Origin: Pelagibacteraceae bacterium AG-426-M19
Lineage (GTDB): Bacteria > Pseudomonadota > Alphaproteobacteria > Pelagibacterales > Pelagibacteraceae
Length of the DNA stretch: 64,000 bases
Direction: 5' to 3'
Assembly (NCBI GenBank): GCA_003210025.1
Contig: QCNW01000004.1
Span: 1 to 64,000, forward strand
Shown here piece by piece: positions 31,652 to 40,713 of this stretch. The notes beneath the pieces were generated by a model that had not been told where the DNA came from, did no database searches, and worked only from the letters and a program-made list of their open reading frames with translations. Every line of letters begins with the position of its first letter. Position 1 is the first letter of the stretch. The position numbers were made by a program, and so were the translations under genes.

Positions 31652-32868
31652 ATGACACCAAATTTTTTCCAACAAAAAAAGCATTAGTTACTGTAATAGC
31701 TGCATCTGTTGTTGTTATTATTGCATTAGGAATAAGACAAACTTTTGGAATGTTTTATTTTGATTTTGCAACTGATTTAGATATTACCATAACACAGTTC
31801 GGTTTTACAATGGGATTACAGCTCTTATTGTGGGGTGTTTTCAGTCCTATGTTTGGAATTATTACCGATAAGTATGGTGGAAATATTGCAATCTTTATTG
31901 GTTTTGTTTTTTATTTGTTAGCAATTTTATTGTTTTATTCAGGTTTTAATACTGGTTATTATTTTACTATAACAATAGGAATATTAGTTGGTGTTGGACT
32001 GGGATCTACAGCTATCAGTATACCTGTTTCAGTTGTTGCAAAACATTTCCCAGTTTCAAGCAGGACAATAGCAACAGGAATAGTAACTTCAGCAGGATCT
32101 TTTGGATATTTTATATCACCACTAATCACTAGATATTCACTTGTTGAACATGGGTGGGAAAATACAATGTTATTTTTTTGTTTCTTTTTAGGTCTAGGAT
32201 TAATTGTAGCATTATTTGTTTCAACACCAAAAATACCTGTCGGTACAAATCAAAATAACAATCAAACAGCTAGAGAAGCTTTAAAAGAGGCTTTTTCAAA
32301 TAAAAGTTACATCTATCTTACTTTAGGTTTCTTTGTATGCGGTTGGCACATTGCTTTGGTCGCAACTCATATACCCACTTACATGATTGATAAAGGATTA
32401 CCAGATTGGTGTGCAGCGATGGTATTGGCTTTAATTGGACTTTTTAATATGGTTGGAACAATTACAAGTGGATATCTTGCAACTAGATACAGTCAAAAAA
32501 TTTTATTAAGTGCAATTTATCTACTAAGAGGAGTATCAATTATTTATTTCATATTCCTACCACCAAGTGTTTTTAATTCAGTAATCTTTGGAATAACATT
32601 TGGAATGTTGTGGCTATCAACAGTTCCACCAACAAATGGAATAATAGGCAAGGTATTTGGAACTAAGTATATCGGATTATTATATGGAATTGTTTTTGTA
32701 AGTCATCAAATTGGATCTTTTTTAGGAGCTTATTTGAGTGGAGTTTTCTACGAACTTAACGGCAATTTTGATTATGCTTGGTACATATCTATCGCATTAT
32801 CTATTTTTGCTGGTTTGATACATTTACCTATAAAAGAGAAGCCAATTGAAAGACCGCAAATCGCATAA
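31648..32868 (+). CDS. MFS transporter (monocarboxylate/oxalate-formate antiporter-like)
   Basis: 406 residues with twelve membrane segments of the major facilitator superfamily. ALGIRQTFGMFYFDFATDLD at the start and the loop DKYGGNIAIFIG after the second segment resemble the OFA/monocarboxylate (NarK-like COG2223/COG2814 border) group. Substrate not assignable. It overlaps metC by 4 bases and pabB by 23 bases, so it is part of the metC-pab operon, which raises the possibility that it exports or imports a product of that operon. Confidence 0.8.
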   Translation: MNDTKFFPTKKALVTVIAASVVVIIALGIRQTFGMFYFDFATDLDITITQFGFTMGLQLLLWGVFSPMFGIITDKYGGNIAIFIGFVFYLLAILLFYSGFNTGYYFTITIGILVGVGLGSTAISIPVSVVAKHFPVSSRTIATGIVTSAGSFGYFISPLITRYSLVEHGWENTMLFFCFFLGLGLIVALFVSTPKIPVGTNQNNNQTAREALKEAFSNKSYIYLTLGFFVCGWHIALVATHIPTYMIDKGLPDWCAAMVLALIGLFNMVGTITSGYLATRYSQKILLSAIYLLRGVSIIYFIFLPPSVFNSVIFGITFGMLWLSTVPPTNGIIGKVFGTKYIGLLYGIVFVSHQIGSFLGAYLSGVFYELNGNFDYAWYISIALSIFAGLIHLPIKEKPIERPQIA

Positions 32869-34060
32869 ACTTAAATTTAACCCGTATTTAGAAAAACTTT
32901 ATCAGTCGGATAAGCCATTGATAATCTATAAGGTCGATAATGGTTATGACATTTATACAGATTTTTCAAAAAAAATTAATTTATCAAAAAAAAATATACA
33001 TAAATTTTTAAACTCTTTTGAAAAAATGAAATATAAAAAAGAAACCGATCAATATGTTGGTTTTTTTGGATATGAAATTTTAAATTATTTACTTGGTATT
33101 AAAATAAGTAAACAGTCTAAAAATAGTTTTTATAAAGGAGTTTTTTACAAACCAGAAACAATTATTAAAATTAGAGATAATATTTCAATATTTTCAAATA
33201 AAAAAAAGCACGAATTTAATAATTATTTTAAACCAACTAAAATCTTATCACCCTTTAAATTAAATATTAAATATCAAAAATACAAAAAAATATTTGATAT
33301 TTTTTCAAAAAAAATAAGACAAGGGGAAACATATCAAATAAAAGTTTGTACAAAATATCGCAATAAATCATCAATAAATCCAATTAATTTTTTCTGGAGA
33401 TTAATGAAGTCAAATGCTTCACCAGAATCTTTTATGGTAAGAGATAAAAATTATTCTATTGTAAGCTGCTCACCTGAAACTTTATTATTAAAAAAAGGTA
33501 ACAAAATCATTACCAAGCCTATTGCTGGCACATTAAGAAAAACTAAAAAAACGAACAGATCTAGTGCCTTAAAGTTTTTTAGAAATAACATTAAAGAGAC
33601 TAAAGAACATAATATGATTGTTGATATGGAAAGAAGTGATTTATCCAGAGTTTGTATTCCAGGAACAGTAAAAATTGAGAAAGAAAAGTATGTTGAGGAA
33701 TATAGGCACTTATTTCATTATGTAACAACTATATCTGGAAGTCTATTAAAGGGTATGACTATAAAAAATATTATTAAATCTATGATGCCTGGGGGGTCAG
33801 TCATAGGCTGTCCCAAAGTACGAACTTTGGAATTATTAAATCAACAAGAAAAAGAGAATAGAAATATTTTTACAGGTAGTTTTGGCTATATAAAATTTAA
33901 TAAAGACATGAGATTTAACATAATAATAAGATCTATATTAAATTATAAAAATACATCAGAAATATCTGCGGCATCTGGAGTTGTATTAGATAGTGCAGCA
34001 AAAAAAGAATTTAATGAAAACTTTATAAAGGCAAAATCATTATTAGAATTATTTAAATGA
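32846..34060 (+). CDS. pabB: Aminodeoxychorismate synthase component I-like (PabB/TrpE family)
   Basis: 404 residues of the chorismate-binding family. Blocks: GETYQIKVCTKYR, SCSPETLLLKK, KPIAGTLRKTKK, DMERSDLSRVCIPGTVKIEK and MPGGSVIGCPKVRTLELL. PGGS supports PabB, but the PIxGT motif has Ala where classical PabB has the catalytic Lys (PIKGT), which is TrpE-like. Start is TTG at 32846, 23 bases inside the MFS gene; no ATG exists before residue 57, so an alternative start codon is required. Followed by a pabA-like gene (4-base overlap) and a pabC-like gene, so p-aminobenzoate synthesis is the likely pathway; an anthranilate-type product is a possible alternative. Confidence 0.75.
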   Translation: MKDRKSHKLKFNPYLEKLYQSDKPLIIYKVDNGYDIYTDFSKKINLSKKNIHKFLNSFEKMKYKKETDQYVGFFGYEILNYLLGIKISKQSKNSFYKGVFYKPETIIKIRDNISIFSNKKKHEFNNYFKPTKILSPFKLNIKYQKYKKIFDIFSKKIRQGETYQIKVCTKYRNKSSINPINFFWRLMKSNASPESFMVRDKNYSIVSCSPETLLLKKGNKIITKPIAGTLRKTKKTNRSSALKFFRNNIKETKEHNMIVDMERSDLSRVCIPGTVKIEKEKYVEEYRHLFHYVTTISGSLLKGMTIKNIIKSMMPGGSVIGCPKVRTLELLNQQEKENRNIFTGSFGYIKFNKDMRFNIIIRSILNYKNTSEISAASGVVLDSAAKKEFNENFIKAKSLLELFK

Positions 34061-34623
34061 TTTATATAATAGATCACCAGGATTCATTTACATGGAATGT
34101 AGTTCATCAATTCTCTCAGTTTGATAAAGTTTATTGTTCAAATTATTTTGAAATAAATAACAGTTTATTAAATAAATCTAATACAATTGTATTATCTCCT
34201 GGACCCGGTTCACCCAAAGATTATCCTAATACTTCAAAAATTTATAATAAATTTAAAGGAAGAAAAAAAATCATAGGAATTTGCTTAGGTTATCAGCAAA
34301 TATTACATTGTGAAAATGCCAAAATTATTCAACAAAGGAGAATATTTCATGGTTATCAATCTGAAGTAAATGTTGTTTCGAATAAATCCATCTTTAGAAA
34401 GAATTCTAAATTTAAAGTCGGAAGATATCATTCACTTAAGCTTCAAGAGCCATTTATTAAAGAAAATTTTGATATTACTATGAGATGCGCTAAAACTAAT
34501 ATTGCTATGGCTTTTGAAAACAAAAGAGATGATGTATATGGTTTTCAATTTCATCCAGAATCTTTTTTAACAACAAATGGTAAAATTCTTATTAAAAAAA
34601 TCTTACAGTCGAAAAGATCTTAA
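34057..34623 (+). CDS. pabA: Aminodeoxychorismate synthase glutamine amidotransferase (PabA)
   Basis: 188 residues, class I glutamine amidotransferase. Catalytic Cys in IGICLGYQQILH and the His-Glu pair in GFQFHPESFLTT. It supplies ammonia to PabB. Overlap with pabB by 4 bases (ATGA) and with the class IV aminotransferase by 47 bases points to coupled expression. It could also serve anthranilate synthase as TrpG; a dedicated tryptophan operon is not in this window, so the assignment to PABA rests on the downstream pabC-like gene. Confidence 0.8.
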   Translation: MIYIIDHQDSFTWNVVHQFSQFDKVYCSNYFEINNSLLNKSNTIVLSPGPGSPKDYPNTSKIYNKFKGRKKIIGICLGYQQILHCENAKIIQQRRIFHGYQSEVNVVSNKSIFRKNSKFKVGRYHSLKLQEPFIKENFDITMRCAKTNIAMAFENKRDDVYGFQFHPESFLTTNGKILIKKILQSKRS

Positions 34624-35353
34624 AGAAAAAGAATTTAAAGATCTATGGAATGCCCACGGGGTATTTACAACTATGTGGATCTATGGAAAGCCTCAAAAGA
34701 TTTTATTTTTTAAAGAACATATAACAAATCTTATTAAGTCTACCAAAAATTACAAAATCTATGATCGTAATTTAAAAAAAAATATATTTAAAATAATTAA
34801 ATCAAATTTAAATAAACAAAAAAATTATAATCATTTATTGAGAATTGCAGTAACCAAAAGCTTAATTTCTATTTCTTTGAGAGATAAATTAAAAATTAAA
34901 AAAAATCTTCAGTTAAAGTTAGTCAATTATAATAGAATTAAGCCTGAGCATAAAAATCTGAAGTATAAATTTATTTTAAAAAATTTATCTAAAATGGATA
35001 ATACAAAATCTGATATTGCTCTTTGCTCAAATGGAAAAATTCTAGAAACAGGAACTTCAAATATTATTTTCATTAAAGGTAATAAATATTATTCACCTGT
35101 AAGAAAATTTTATCGAGGAGTTAATCTAAAGTTTTTTGAAAAACAATTTAAGATAAAAAAAACTAATATTAATATAAATAAATTAAATCAATACGAGGAG
35201 ATACTTCTAGTCGGATCTGGTAAGGGAGTTTCTACTGTTTCATCAATAAAAGAGAAAAACTGGAATAGAAAAAAATATAAATCCTATGAAACTTTTGTAA
35301 GTAAATATCAAACTCAAATACTAAAACAAAAAAAATTGAGTAATTATTTATGA
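34577..35353 (+). CDS. pabC: Class IV aminotransferase, probable 4-amino-4-deoxychorismate lyase
   Basis: 258 residues of the PLP class IV family (PabC/IlvE/Dat). The N-terminal GVFTTMWIYGKPQKILFFKE matches the family start, the PLP Lys is in FILKNLSKMDNTKSD, and ILETGTSNIIFIKGN is the substrate-binding turn. It would cleave aminodeoxychorismate to p-aminobenzoate and pyruvate. The ATG at 34577 lies 47 bases inside pabA, a large overlap; a non-ATG start further on would shorten it but no better codon is evident. The fourth gene from metC, and overlaps the HIT gene by 4 bases. Confidence 0.75.
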   Translation: MVKFLLKKSYSRKDLKEKEFKDLWNAHGVFTTMWIYGKPQKILFFKEHITNLIKSTKNYKIYDRNLKKNIFKIIKSNLNKQKNYNHLLRIAVTKSLISISLRDKLKIKKNLQLKLVNYNRIKPEHKNLKYKFILKNLSKMDNTKSDIALCSNGKILETGTSNIIFIKGNKYYSPVRKFYRGVNLKFFEKQFKIKKTNININKLNQYEEILLVGSGKGVSTVSSIKEKNWNRKKYKSYETFVSKYQTQILKQKKLSNYL

Positions 35354-35748
35354 GAAATCCTAATAACCCTTGCATATTCTGTTTTACAAAGAAAAAGAAA
35401 TATCTTTTTGAAAACGAACTAGCTTATGCAACTACTGACACTTACCCTGTATCAAAATTTCATTCACTTATAATTCCAAAGCGGTGTGTTAAAAATTATT
35501 TTGATCTAACCTCAAAAGAAATCTTAGCCTGCAATAAATTAATAAAGAAACTAAAAAAAAAAATTGAAATGAACGATAAATCTGTAAAAGGTTTTAATAT
35601 TGGTACCAATTCAGGCAAGGTTGCTGGACAATCTATTAATCATTGTCACATTCATCTGATTCCAAGACGAAAAAATGATGTTAAAAATCCACAAGGTGGT
35701 GTTCGAGCTGTAATTTCTGCTAAACAGCATTATGTAAGGAAAAAGTAA
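35350..35748 (+). CDS. HIT-family hydrolase
   Basis: 132 residues with the histidine triad NHCHIHLIPRR (HxHxH) near residue 98 and an N-terminal CIFC pair for zinc (NPCIFCFTKKKK). HIT proteins hydrolyse nucleoside phosphoramidates, dinucleoside polyphosphates or adenylylated molecules such as adenosine 5'-phosphosulfate. The aprMBA genes, which handle APS, start 106 bases downstream, but a weak terminator and promoter region lie between; any link is speculative. Last gene of the metC-pab operon (4-base overlap with pabC). Confidence 0.85.
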   Translation: MRNPNNPCIFCFTKKKKYLFENELAYATTDTYPVSKFHSLIIPKRCVKNYFDLTSKEILACNKLIKKLKKKIEMNDKSVKGFNIGTNSGKVAGQSINHCHIHLIPRRKNDVKNPQGGVRAVISAKQHYVRKK

Positions 35749-35781
35749 ACTTTATTAACATTTTTTTCTTCAGATGAGATT

Positions 35782-35807
35782 ATTAGTCAGTTGAACTAAT
35801 ATTTTTT
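35782..35807 (+). terminator. Weak terminator after the pab/HIT operon
   Basis: ATTAGT at 35782-35787 and ACTAAT at 35795-35800 form a 6-bp stem followed by six Ts (35802-35807), 33 bases after the HIT stop. The stem is A+T rich and therefore weak, but position and T run fit an intrinsic terminator ahead of aprM. Confidence 0.45.
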
Positions 35808-35854
35808 ATAGATTATGAGCTTAGATTAGTATTATATTTAGCGGAGATAATAAT

Positions 35855-36649
35855 ATGTTCACAACAAATCCATTTGCTGTCCTTTCTTCAACAGTCCCTT
35901 CAATTGCTTTGCAAGCATTTGTTTTATTGATGTTGGCATTAGTTGTGATTGGAACACTGATGGATATTATTCATAAGAAGAATGTAAAATATTTTTTTAA
36001 TAATGCTAAAAAAGCAAAAAAAGCAGCAAGTAGAGAATTAAGTCTTGGAGAGAAAACAGCGATAATTTCTAAAACAGTAGTGCATGATATTGGAACTACA
36101 TCTGAATTAGGATTGGGTAAAAGAAGGTTTGCACATGTATTAGGAATGTATGGAACAATATTATTTTGGATCGGGTCAGGTGTTATGATATTTGGATATT
36201 CTTCTCCTAATGCTGTAACCCCATCTATATGGCCAATCATTTGGCATGCTGGTGCAATTTTAACTTGCCTTGGAGCTTATTGGTTTTGGTTTTTTTTAAG
36301 AGTAGATGTATCTGCTGAAGCTCACTCGGTTTTTAGAATCATAAAAGCAGATTTATTTGTTTTGGCTTTAGTATTATCTTCTACGTTTGGTTTAGCTTGG
36401 TCGTATTTCCAATATTCAGGATCTACTGGTTTAAGTATTTTATTTTTAATTTTGTTTGCGGTTGCTAACATAGTTTTATTTGGAGGAGTTTACTGGTCTA
36501 AATTTGCACATATGTTTTACAAACCAGGTGCTGCAATCCAAAAAAATTTAGCAGAAGCAGATGGATCTAGAGATAATTTACCTCCACCTGCAGATGCTCC
36601 AGAGCAATTTGGACTTGGAATTAAACGTGAGGCACCAAAGCACTATTAA
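35855..36649 (+). CDS. aprM: AprM, putative membrane anchor of adenylylsulfate reductase
   Basis: 264 residues with six or so membrane segments and a soluble Pro-rich tail (LPPPADAPEQFG). His-containing segments (FAHVLGMYGTILFWIGSG, PIIWHAGAILTCLGAYW and KFAHMFYKPG) could hold hemes. In sulfur-oxidising bacteria with the aprMBA order, AprM is thought to link AprBA to the quinone pool, in place of QmoABC. Preceded by a GGAG-type ribosome site. First of the apr operon; aprB follows 39 bases later. No Qmo gene is present, consistent with this type. Confidence 0.85.
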   Translation: MFTTNPFAVLSSTVPSIALQAFVLLMLALVVIGTLMDIIHKKNVKYFFNNAKKAKKAASRELSLGEKTAIISKTVVHDIGTTSELGLGKRRFAHVLGMYGTILFWIGSGVMIFGYSSPNAVTPSIWPIIWHAGAILTCLGAYWFWFFLRVDVSAEAHSVFRIIKADLFVLALVLSSTFGLAWSYFQYSGSTGLSILFLILFAVANIVLFGGVYWSKFAHMFYKPGAAIQKNLAEADGSRDNLPPPADAPEQFGLGIKREAPKHY

Positions 36650-36688
36650 TATGATTGATAAAATTTTAAAGAAAGGTAATAAGTAGAT

Positions 36689-37159
36689 ATGTCAACTTTT
36701 GTATACATGACGAGATGTGATGGTTGTGGTCACTGTGTAGATATATGTCCATCGGATATCATGCACATAGACGAAACTATTAGAAGAGCAAAAAATATAG
36801 AACCAAATTTTTGTTGGGAATGTTATTCATGCGTTAAGGCATGTCCTAATCATGCAATTGATGTAAGAGGATATGCTGACTTTGCTCCAATGGGTCATAG
36901 TGTTAGAGTTAGAAGAGAAGAAGAAAAAGGAACTATTTCTTGGAGAATAAAATTTAGAAACGGTACAGAGAAAAATTTTGTATCACCAATAACAACAAAA
37001 CCTTGGGGAAAATTTATACCAAAATTAGCTGAAGCTGATACTCCCAATCAAGGAGAGATTAATTCACAAATTTTATATAATGAGCCACATGGTTTAAATA
37101 CTGAAAAAGATTTACCAACTTTAGATAAGAATTCATTTAAGCAAGGCGTTTATTATTAA
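36689..37159 (+). CDS. aprB: Adenylylsulfate reductase beta subunit (AprB)
   Basis: 156 residues. Two 4Fe-4S sites: CDGCGHCVDICPSDI near residue 9-24 and CWECYSCVKACPNHAID near residue 42-57. The remainder forms the tail that wraps around AprA, as in known AprB (about 150 residues). It passes electrons between the membrane partner and the flavin of AprA. Its stop codon shares a base with the aprA start (TAATG), ensuring equal synthesis. In SAR11-type cells AprBA probably runs in the sulfite-oxidising direction. Confidence 0.93.
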   Translation: MSTFVYMTRCDGCGHCVDICPSDIMHIDETIRRAKNIEPNFCWECYSCVKACPNHAIDVRGYADFAPMGHSVRVRREEEKGTISWRIKFRNGTEKNFVSPITTKPWGKFIPKLAEADTPNQGEINSQILYNEPHGLNTEKDLPTLDKNSFKQGVYY

Positions 37160-39018
37160 TGGCTAAGCACAAAACAATCATTGAAGAATGTGATGTACTA
37201 GTTGTGGGTGGAGGTATGGCTGGAACAGGCGCTACCTTTGAGGCAAGACACTGGGGAAGAGATTTAAAAATAATCTGTGTAGAAAAAGCAAATATAGATA
37301 GAAGTGGTGCAGTTGCACAAGGTCTTTACGCTATTAACTGTTATATGGGAATGCAGTGGGGCGAAAATATGCCGGAGGACCATGTACGTTATGCAAGAAA
37401 TGATTTGATGGGTCTTGTTAGAGAAGATTTAGGTTATGACATGGCACGTCATGTAGACTCAACTGTTCACATGTTTGATGAATGGGGTCTTCCAATGATG
37501 AAAAATAAAGAAACTGGAAGATATCAAAGAGAAGGTAAGTGGCAAATAATGATACACGGCGAAAGTTACAAACCAATTGTAGCTGAAGCTGCAAAAAAAT
37601 CTGCTGATAAAATTTATAACAGAATAATGATTACTCATCTTTTAAAAGATGAAAAAAATCCAAACCGTATAGCAGGTGCAGTTGGCTTTAATGTTAGAAC
37701 TGGAAATTTTCACGTATTTAAATCTAGAACAGTAGTTGTTTCTGCTGGAGGAGCATCGCACATATTTAAACCAAGAGCAGTTGGTGAAGGTATGGGTAGA
37801 ACATGGTATGCACCTTGGAGTAATGGATCTGCTTATGCATTACCTATTCAAGCAGGTGCAAAAATGACTCAAATGGAAAATAGAATTGTACTTTGTAGGT
37901 TTAAAGATGGTTATGGTCCAGTTGGAGCGTATTTCTTACATTTAAAAACTTATACTCAAAACGCTAATGGCGAAAACTACGAGAAGAAATGGTATGAAGC
38001 TACCAAAGAATTAGTGGGAGAATATATAGACCATCATCCAACACCAACTTGTTTAAGAAATCATGCATTCATTCAAGAAACAGCTGCAGGTGGTGGACCA
38101 ATTCATATGGTTACAAAAGAAGCATTCCAAGATCCGCACTTAGAAACCGTTGGATGGGAAAACTTCTTGGGAATGACAGTTGGACAAGCGGTTGTATGGG
38201 CATCTCAAAATATTGATCCAAAATACACAAACCCTGAATTAACAACTTCGGAGCCATATGTAATGGGATCTCATGCTACATGTTCAGGGGCATGGGTTAG
38301 TGGACCAGAAGATATAGCACCTGATGAATACTTCTGGGGATACAATAGAATGATGACTATTGATGGATTATTTGGAGCAGGAGATGCAGTTGGTGGAAGT
38401 GCTCATAAGTTTTCATCTGGTTCATTTACAGAAGGAAGGTTAGCATCTAAAGCTGCTGTTAAATATATTCAAGATAAAAAAGCTGATGATATCGAAGTTT
38501 CTGATGCACAATTAGAGAAGCTTAAAGAAGAAATATTTAAGCCAATCGAGAACTATACCGTGGGAAGAAATGAAATTACTGGAGGAACTGTTTCTCCGAG
38601 CTATATTTTACCTATACAAGGACTACAAAGACTACAAAAAATTATGGATGAATATTGTGGTGGATTAACAAATAATTACATGACAAATGATAATCTACTT
38701 AAAAAAGGCTTAGAACAGCTACAATTACTTCAAGAAGACTTAGATCATGTAGGAGCTGAAGATTATCACCAATTGATGAGAGCATGGGAACTTAAGCATA
38801 GAGCTGTAACATCAGAATGTGTTGCTCATCACACTTTATTTAGAGAAGAAACGCGTTGGCCAGGCTATTATTATAGAGGTGATCACATGAAACTTGATGA
38901 TGAAAACTGGCATTGTTTAACTGTTTCTAGAAGAGATCCTGAAACTGGAAAATTTGAAATGGAGAAAAAGCCTGTTTATCATATCGTTGATGATAAAGAG
39001 AAGAAGCAAGCTTCCTAA
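37159..39018 (+). CDS. aprA: Adenylylsulfate reductase alpha subunit (AprA)
   Basis: 619 residues, full length flavoprotein of the fumarate-reductase/AprA family. FAD motif VVGGGMAGTGATFEARHW at residues 15-31; VSAGGASHIFKP and GLFGAGDAVGGSAHKFSSGS are the second FAD-contact and substrate regions. Catalyses APS + 2 e- to AMP + sulfite, reversible. With sulfite-releasing enzymes SuyAB and Xsc downstream and no dsr genes, oxidation of sulfite to APS is the likely direction; ATP sulfurylase to finish the path is not in the window. Translation is coupled to aprB. Expected to be cytoplasmic, docked on AprM. Confidence 0.95.
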   Translation: MAKHKTIIEECDVLVVGGGMAGTGATFEARHWGRDLKIICVEKANIDRSGAVAQGLYAINCYMGMQWGENMPEDHVRYARNDLMGLVREDLGYDMARHVDSTVHMFDEWGLPMMKNKETGRYQREGKWQIMIHGESYKPIVAEAAKKSADKIYNRIMITHLLKDEKNPNRIAGAVGFNVRTGNFHVFKSRTVVVSAGGASHIFKPRAVGEGMGRTWYAPWSNGSAYALPIQAGAKMTQMENRIVLCRFKDGYGPVGAYFLHLKTYTQNANGENYEKKWYEATKELVGEYIDHHPTPTCLRNHAFIQETAAGGGPIHMVTKEAFQDPHLETVGWENFLGMTVGQAVVWASQNIDPKYTNPELTTSEPYVMGSHATCSGAWVSGPEDIAPDEYFWGYNRMMTIDGLFGAGDAVGGSAHKFSSGSFTEGRLASKAAVKYIQDKKADDIEVSDAQLEKLKEEIFKPIENYTVGRNEITGGTVSPSYILPIQGLQRLQKIMDEYCGGLTNNYMTNDNLLKKGLEQLQLLQEDLDHVGAEDYHQLMRAWELKHRAVTSECVAHHTLFREETRWPGYYYRGDHMKLDDENWHCLTVSRRDPETGKFEMEKKPVYHIVDDKEKKQAS

Positions 39019-39027
39019 CCATTTTAG

Positions 39028-39378
39028 ATGAGTATTGTCGACAAATCAGACGAAGAAATCATTAAAATTGCTGATCCTATCTGGGATAACATGGTTAGAT
39101 GTTCCAACATGAAAGATTATGGTGGTTTTACCAGGGATTTATCATCACAAATGCTTTACGGGGCCAACGAAGTAGAGCTAGGCAAGCAATGGGCAAGCAA
39201 TAAGCTAATCTCAAGCCTTAAAGAGGGGTGTAAGGCTATAGGCTGTCTAAGAAGAGGCTTGTACGTAACTGTTATCTATAAACAAAACAGTACAGAGATA
39301 CCAGGAGACTTTTTAGGTCGACTTGTCCTTGGAGAAGAGGGAGATGAGGTCAAAGTCTTCGGGGCAACTATTTTTTAA
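39028..39378 (+). CDS. Unrecognised 116-aa protein of the apr cluster
   Basis: 116 residues, soluble, with no signal peptide. Starts 9 bases after aprA, so co-transcribed. Features: NMVRCSNMKDYGGFTRDLSS and the Cys-rich LKEGCKAIGCLRRGLYV (three Cys in total), then a beta-like C-terminus ending LVLGEEGDEVKVFGATIF. The Cys pair Cys-x3/4-Cys could bind sulfur or metal, as in small sulfur-carrier proteins (DsrC/TusE-like size) but the sequence is not one I recognise. The DNA here is visibly richer in G+C (several GGGG and GGC runs) than the aprA gene in front and the A+T-rich gap behind. Possible accessory protein for sulfite oxidation. Confidence 0.7.
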   Translation: MSIVDKSDEEIIKIADPIWDNMVRCSNMKDYGGFTRDLSSQMLYGANEVELGKQWASNKLISSLKEGCKAIGCLRRGLYVTVIYKQNSTEIPGDFLGRLVLGEEGDEVKVFGATIF

Positions 39379-39429
39379 ATTTAATTAAATATTATTTGCA
39401 TTTAATAAAACTTGTGGTATTTCGCGGGT

Positions 39430-39576
39430 ATGCTTCAAGCTTTTAATCAAAATATTAAGAAAATCCCTTTATTAGTTTCAAATCAGCTTTCAAAAATAAT
39501 TAAATCTTTTCTTTATCTTTTTATATTTTTTACTTGGGCAATTATAATCCTAGGAACATTTCAAAATTTTATTTAA
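39430..39576 (+). CDS. 48-aa single-pass membrane peptide
   Basis: A complete frame of 48 residues starting with ATG: a polar, basic first half (MLQAFNQNIKKIPLLVSNQL), then a membrane segment (residues 28-43, LYLFIFFTWAIIILG) and a short tail. It fills the 249-base gap between the apr cluster and the TauE-like exporter gene. No ribosome binding site of note, so support is the membrane segment and the otherwise empty interval only. Confidence 0.45.
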   Translation: MLQAFNQNIKKIPLLVSNQLSKIIKSFLYLFIFFTWAIIILGTFQNFI

Positions 39577-39627
39577 TTTATTCTTATAATCATTGACTTT
39601 GGATTATGAGAGGAATAGTTAGATTGT

Positions 39628-40713
39628 ATGGAATATTTTCTTCCAATAGCTCAAGTCGAGATTAACATACTCTTCATATTTGGTTTAAGTTTAGCAGTTG
39701 GTATTCTTTCAGGATTGTTTGGTGTAGGTGGAGGATTTTTAATGACACCATTTTTAATATTTTTAGGTATTCCACCTGCTTATGCAGTTCCAAATGAAGC
39801 AAGCAATATTTTAGGAACATCAGTATCAGGTTCAACCACCCATTATTTAAAAGGAACATTAGATTATAAAATGGGATTGATGATTGTAGTAGGAGGAACT
39901 ATTGGAACCTTACTAGGGATCCTAACTTTTTCTTATTTTCAGGATATTGGAAAAATAAACATCGTTATCTCATTGGCCTACATGTATATCTTAGCTATAC
40001 TTGGAACTTTGATGCTTATTCAAGGAGTATCAGAAATTGATAAGGCAAGAAAAAAAATTGTTGTAAAAAAAAAATTACATACGCATTATTGGATACATGG
40101 ACTTCCTTTTAGAATGCGTTTTAAAAAGTCAAAGGTTTATGAAAGCGCATTTACTCCAATTATTATTGGTTTAATTGTAGGATATATCGCTGCAATTATG
40201 GGAGTGGGCGGTGCATTTATATTAGTTCCTGCAATGATTTATATTATTGGAATGCCAACCAAACTAATTCCTGGCACATCTTTGTTTGTTACAATATTTG
40301 TAAGTGCAATCGTAACCGTTCTTCATGCCTTTAATTACGGAACAATTGATCTTGTTTTAGTTTTTGTACTTATATTTGGCTCTATTATAGGTGTTCAGTT
40401 TGGTCAAAAAATTGGTGAAAAAGTTGATAGCTCGGAATTTAAAACAATCTTAGCAGTACTTTTATTATTAGTTGGAATTGCAATTGCTTATGACACTTTT
40501 ATTAAAGAAGACGTAATCGTTGAAACAGTAGCAAATGGAACTAAAAACCTTGGTAACATTGCGCAGTTTATTTTAGATTATTCGAAAGACCTTCCAGTTT
40601 TTTATGGACTTACATCAGTTGTATTGGCAGTAGTTCTTGGAATTGGAGCTGCAATTTTAAGAAATTATATTTCTAAGTGGAACAAAGCAAGAGAAGCTAA
40701 GCTTAAAGCTTAG
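39628..40713 (+). CDS. tauE: TauE/SafE (TSUP) family sulfite exporter
   Basis: 361 residues with eight or more membrane segments in two repeats, each opening with the TSUP motif: [20 protein letters not shown] and [21 protein letters not shown] middle soluble loop of about 40 residues and a C-terminal soluble/membrane tail (residues 290-361) make it longer than the 250-residue minimal type, as in TauZ/SuyZ/TauE exporters of sulfonate degraders. Likely removes sulfite or sulfoacetate made by Xsc and SuyAB. Convergent with suyB (4-base overlap) and downstream of apr. Confidence 0.8.
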   Translation: MEYFLPIAQVEINILFIFGLSLAVGILSGLFGVGGGFLMTPFLIFLGIPPAYAVPNEASNILGTSVSGSTTHYLKGTLDYKMGLMIVVGGTIGTLLGILTFSYFQDIGKINIVISLAYMYILAILGTLMLIQGVSEIDKARKKIVVKKKLHTHYWIHGLPFRMRFKKSKVYESAFTPIIIGLIVGYIAAIMGVGGAFILVPAMIYIIGMPTKLIPGTSLFVTIFVSAIVTVLHAFNYGTIDLVLVFVLIFGSIIGVQFGQKIGEKVDSSEFKTILAVLLLLVGIAIAYDTFIKEDVIVETVANGTKNLGNIAQFILDYSKDLPVFYGLTSVVLAVVLGIGAAILRNYISKWNKAREAKLKA

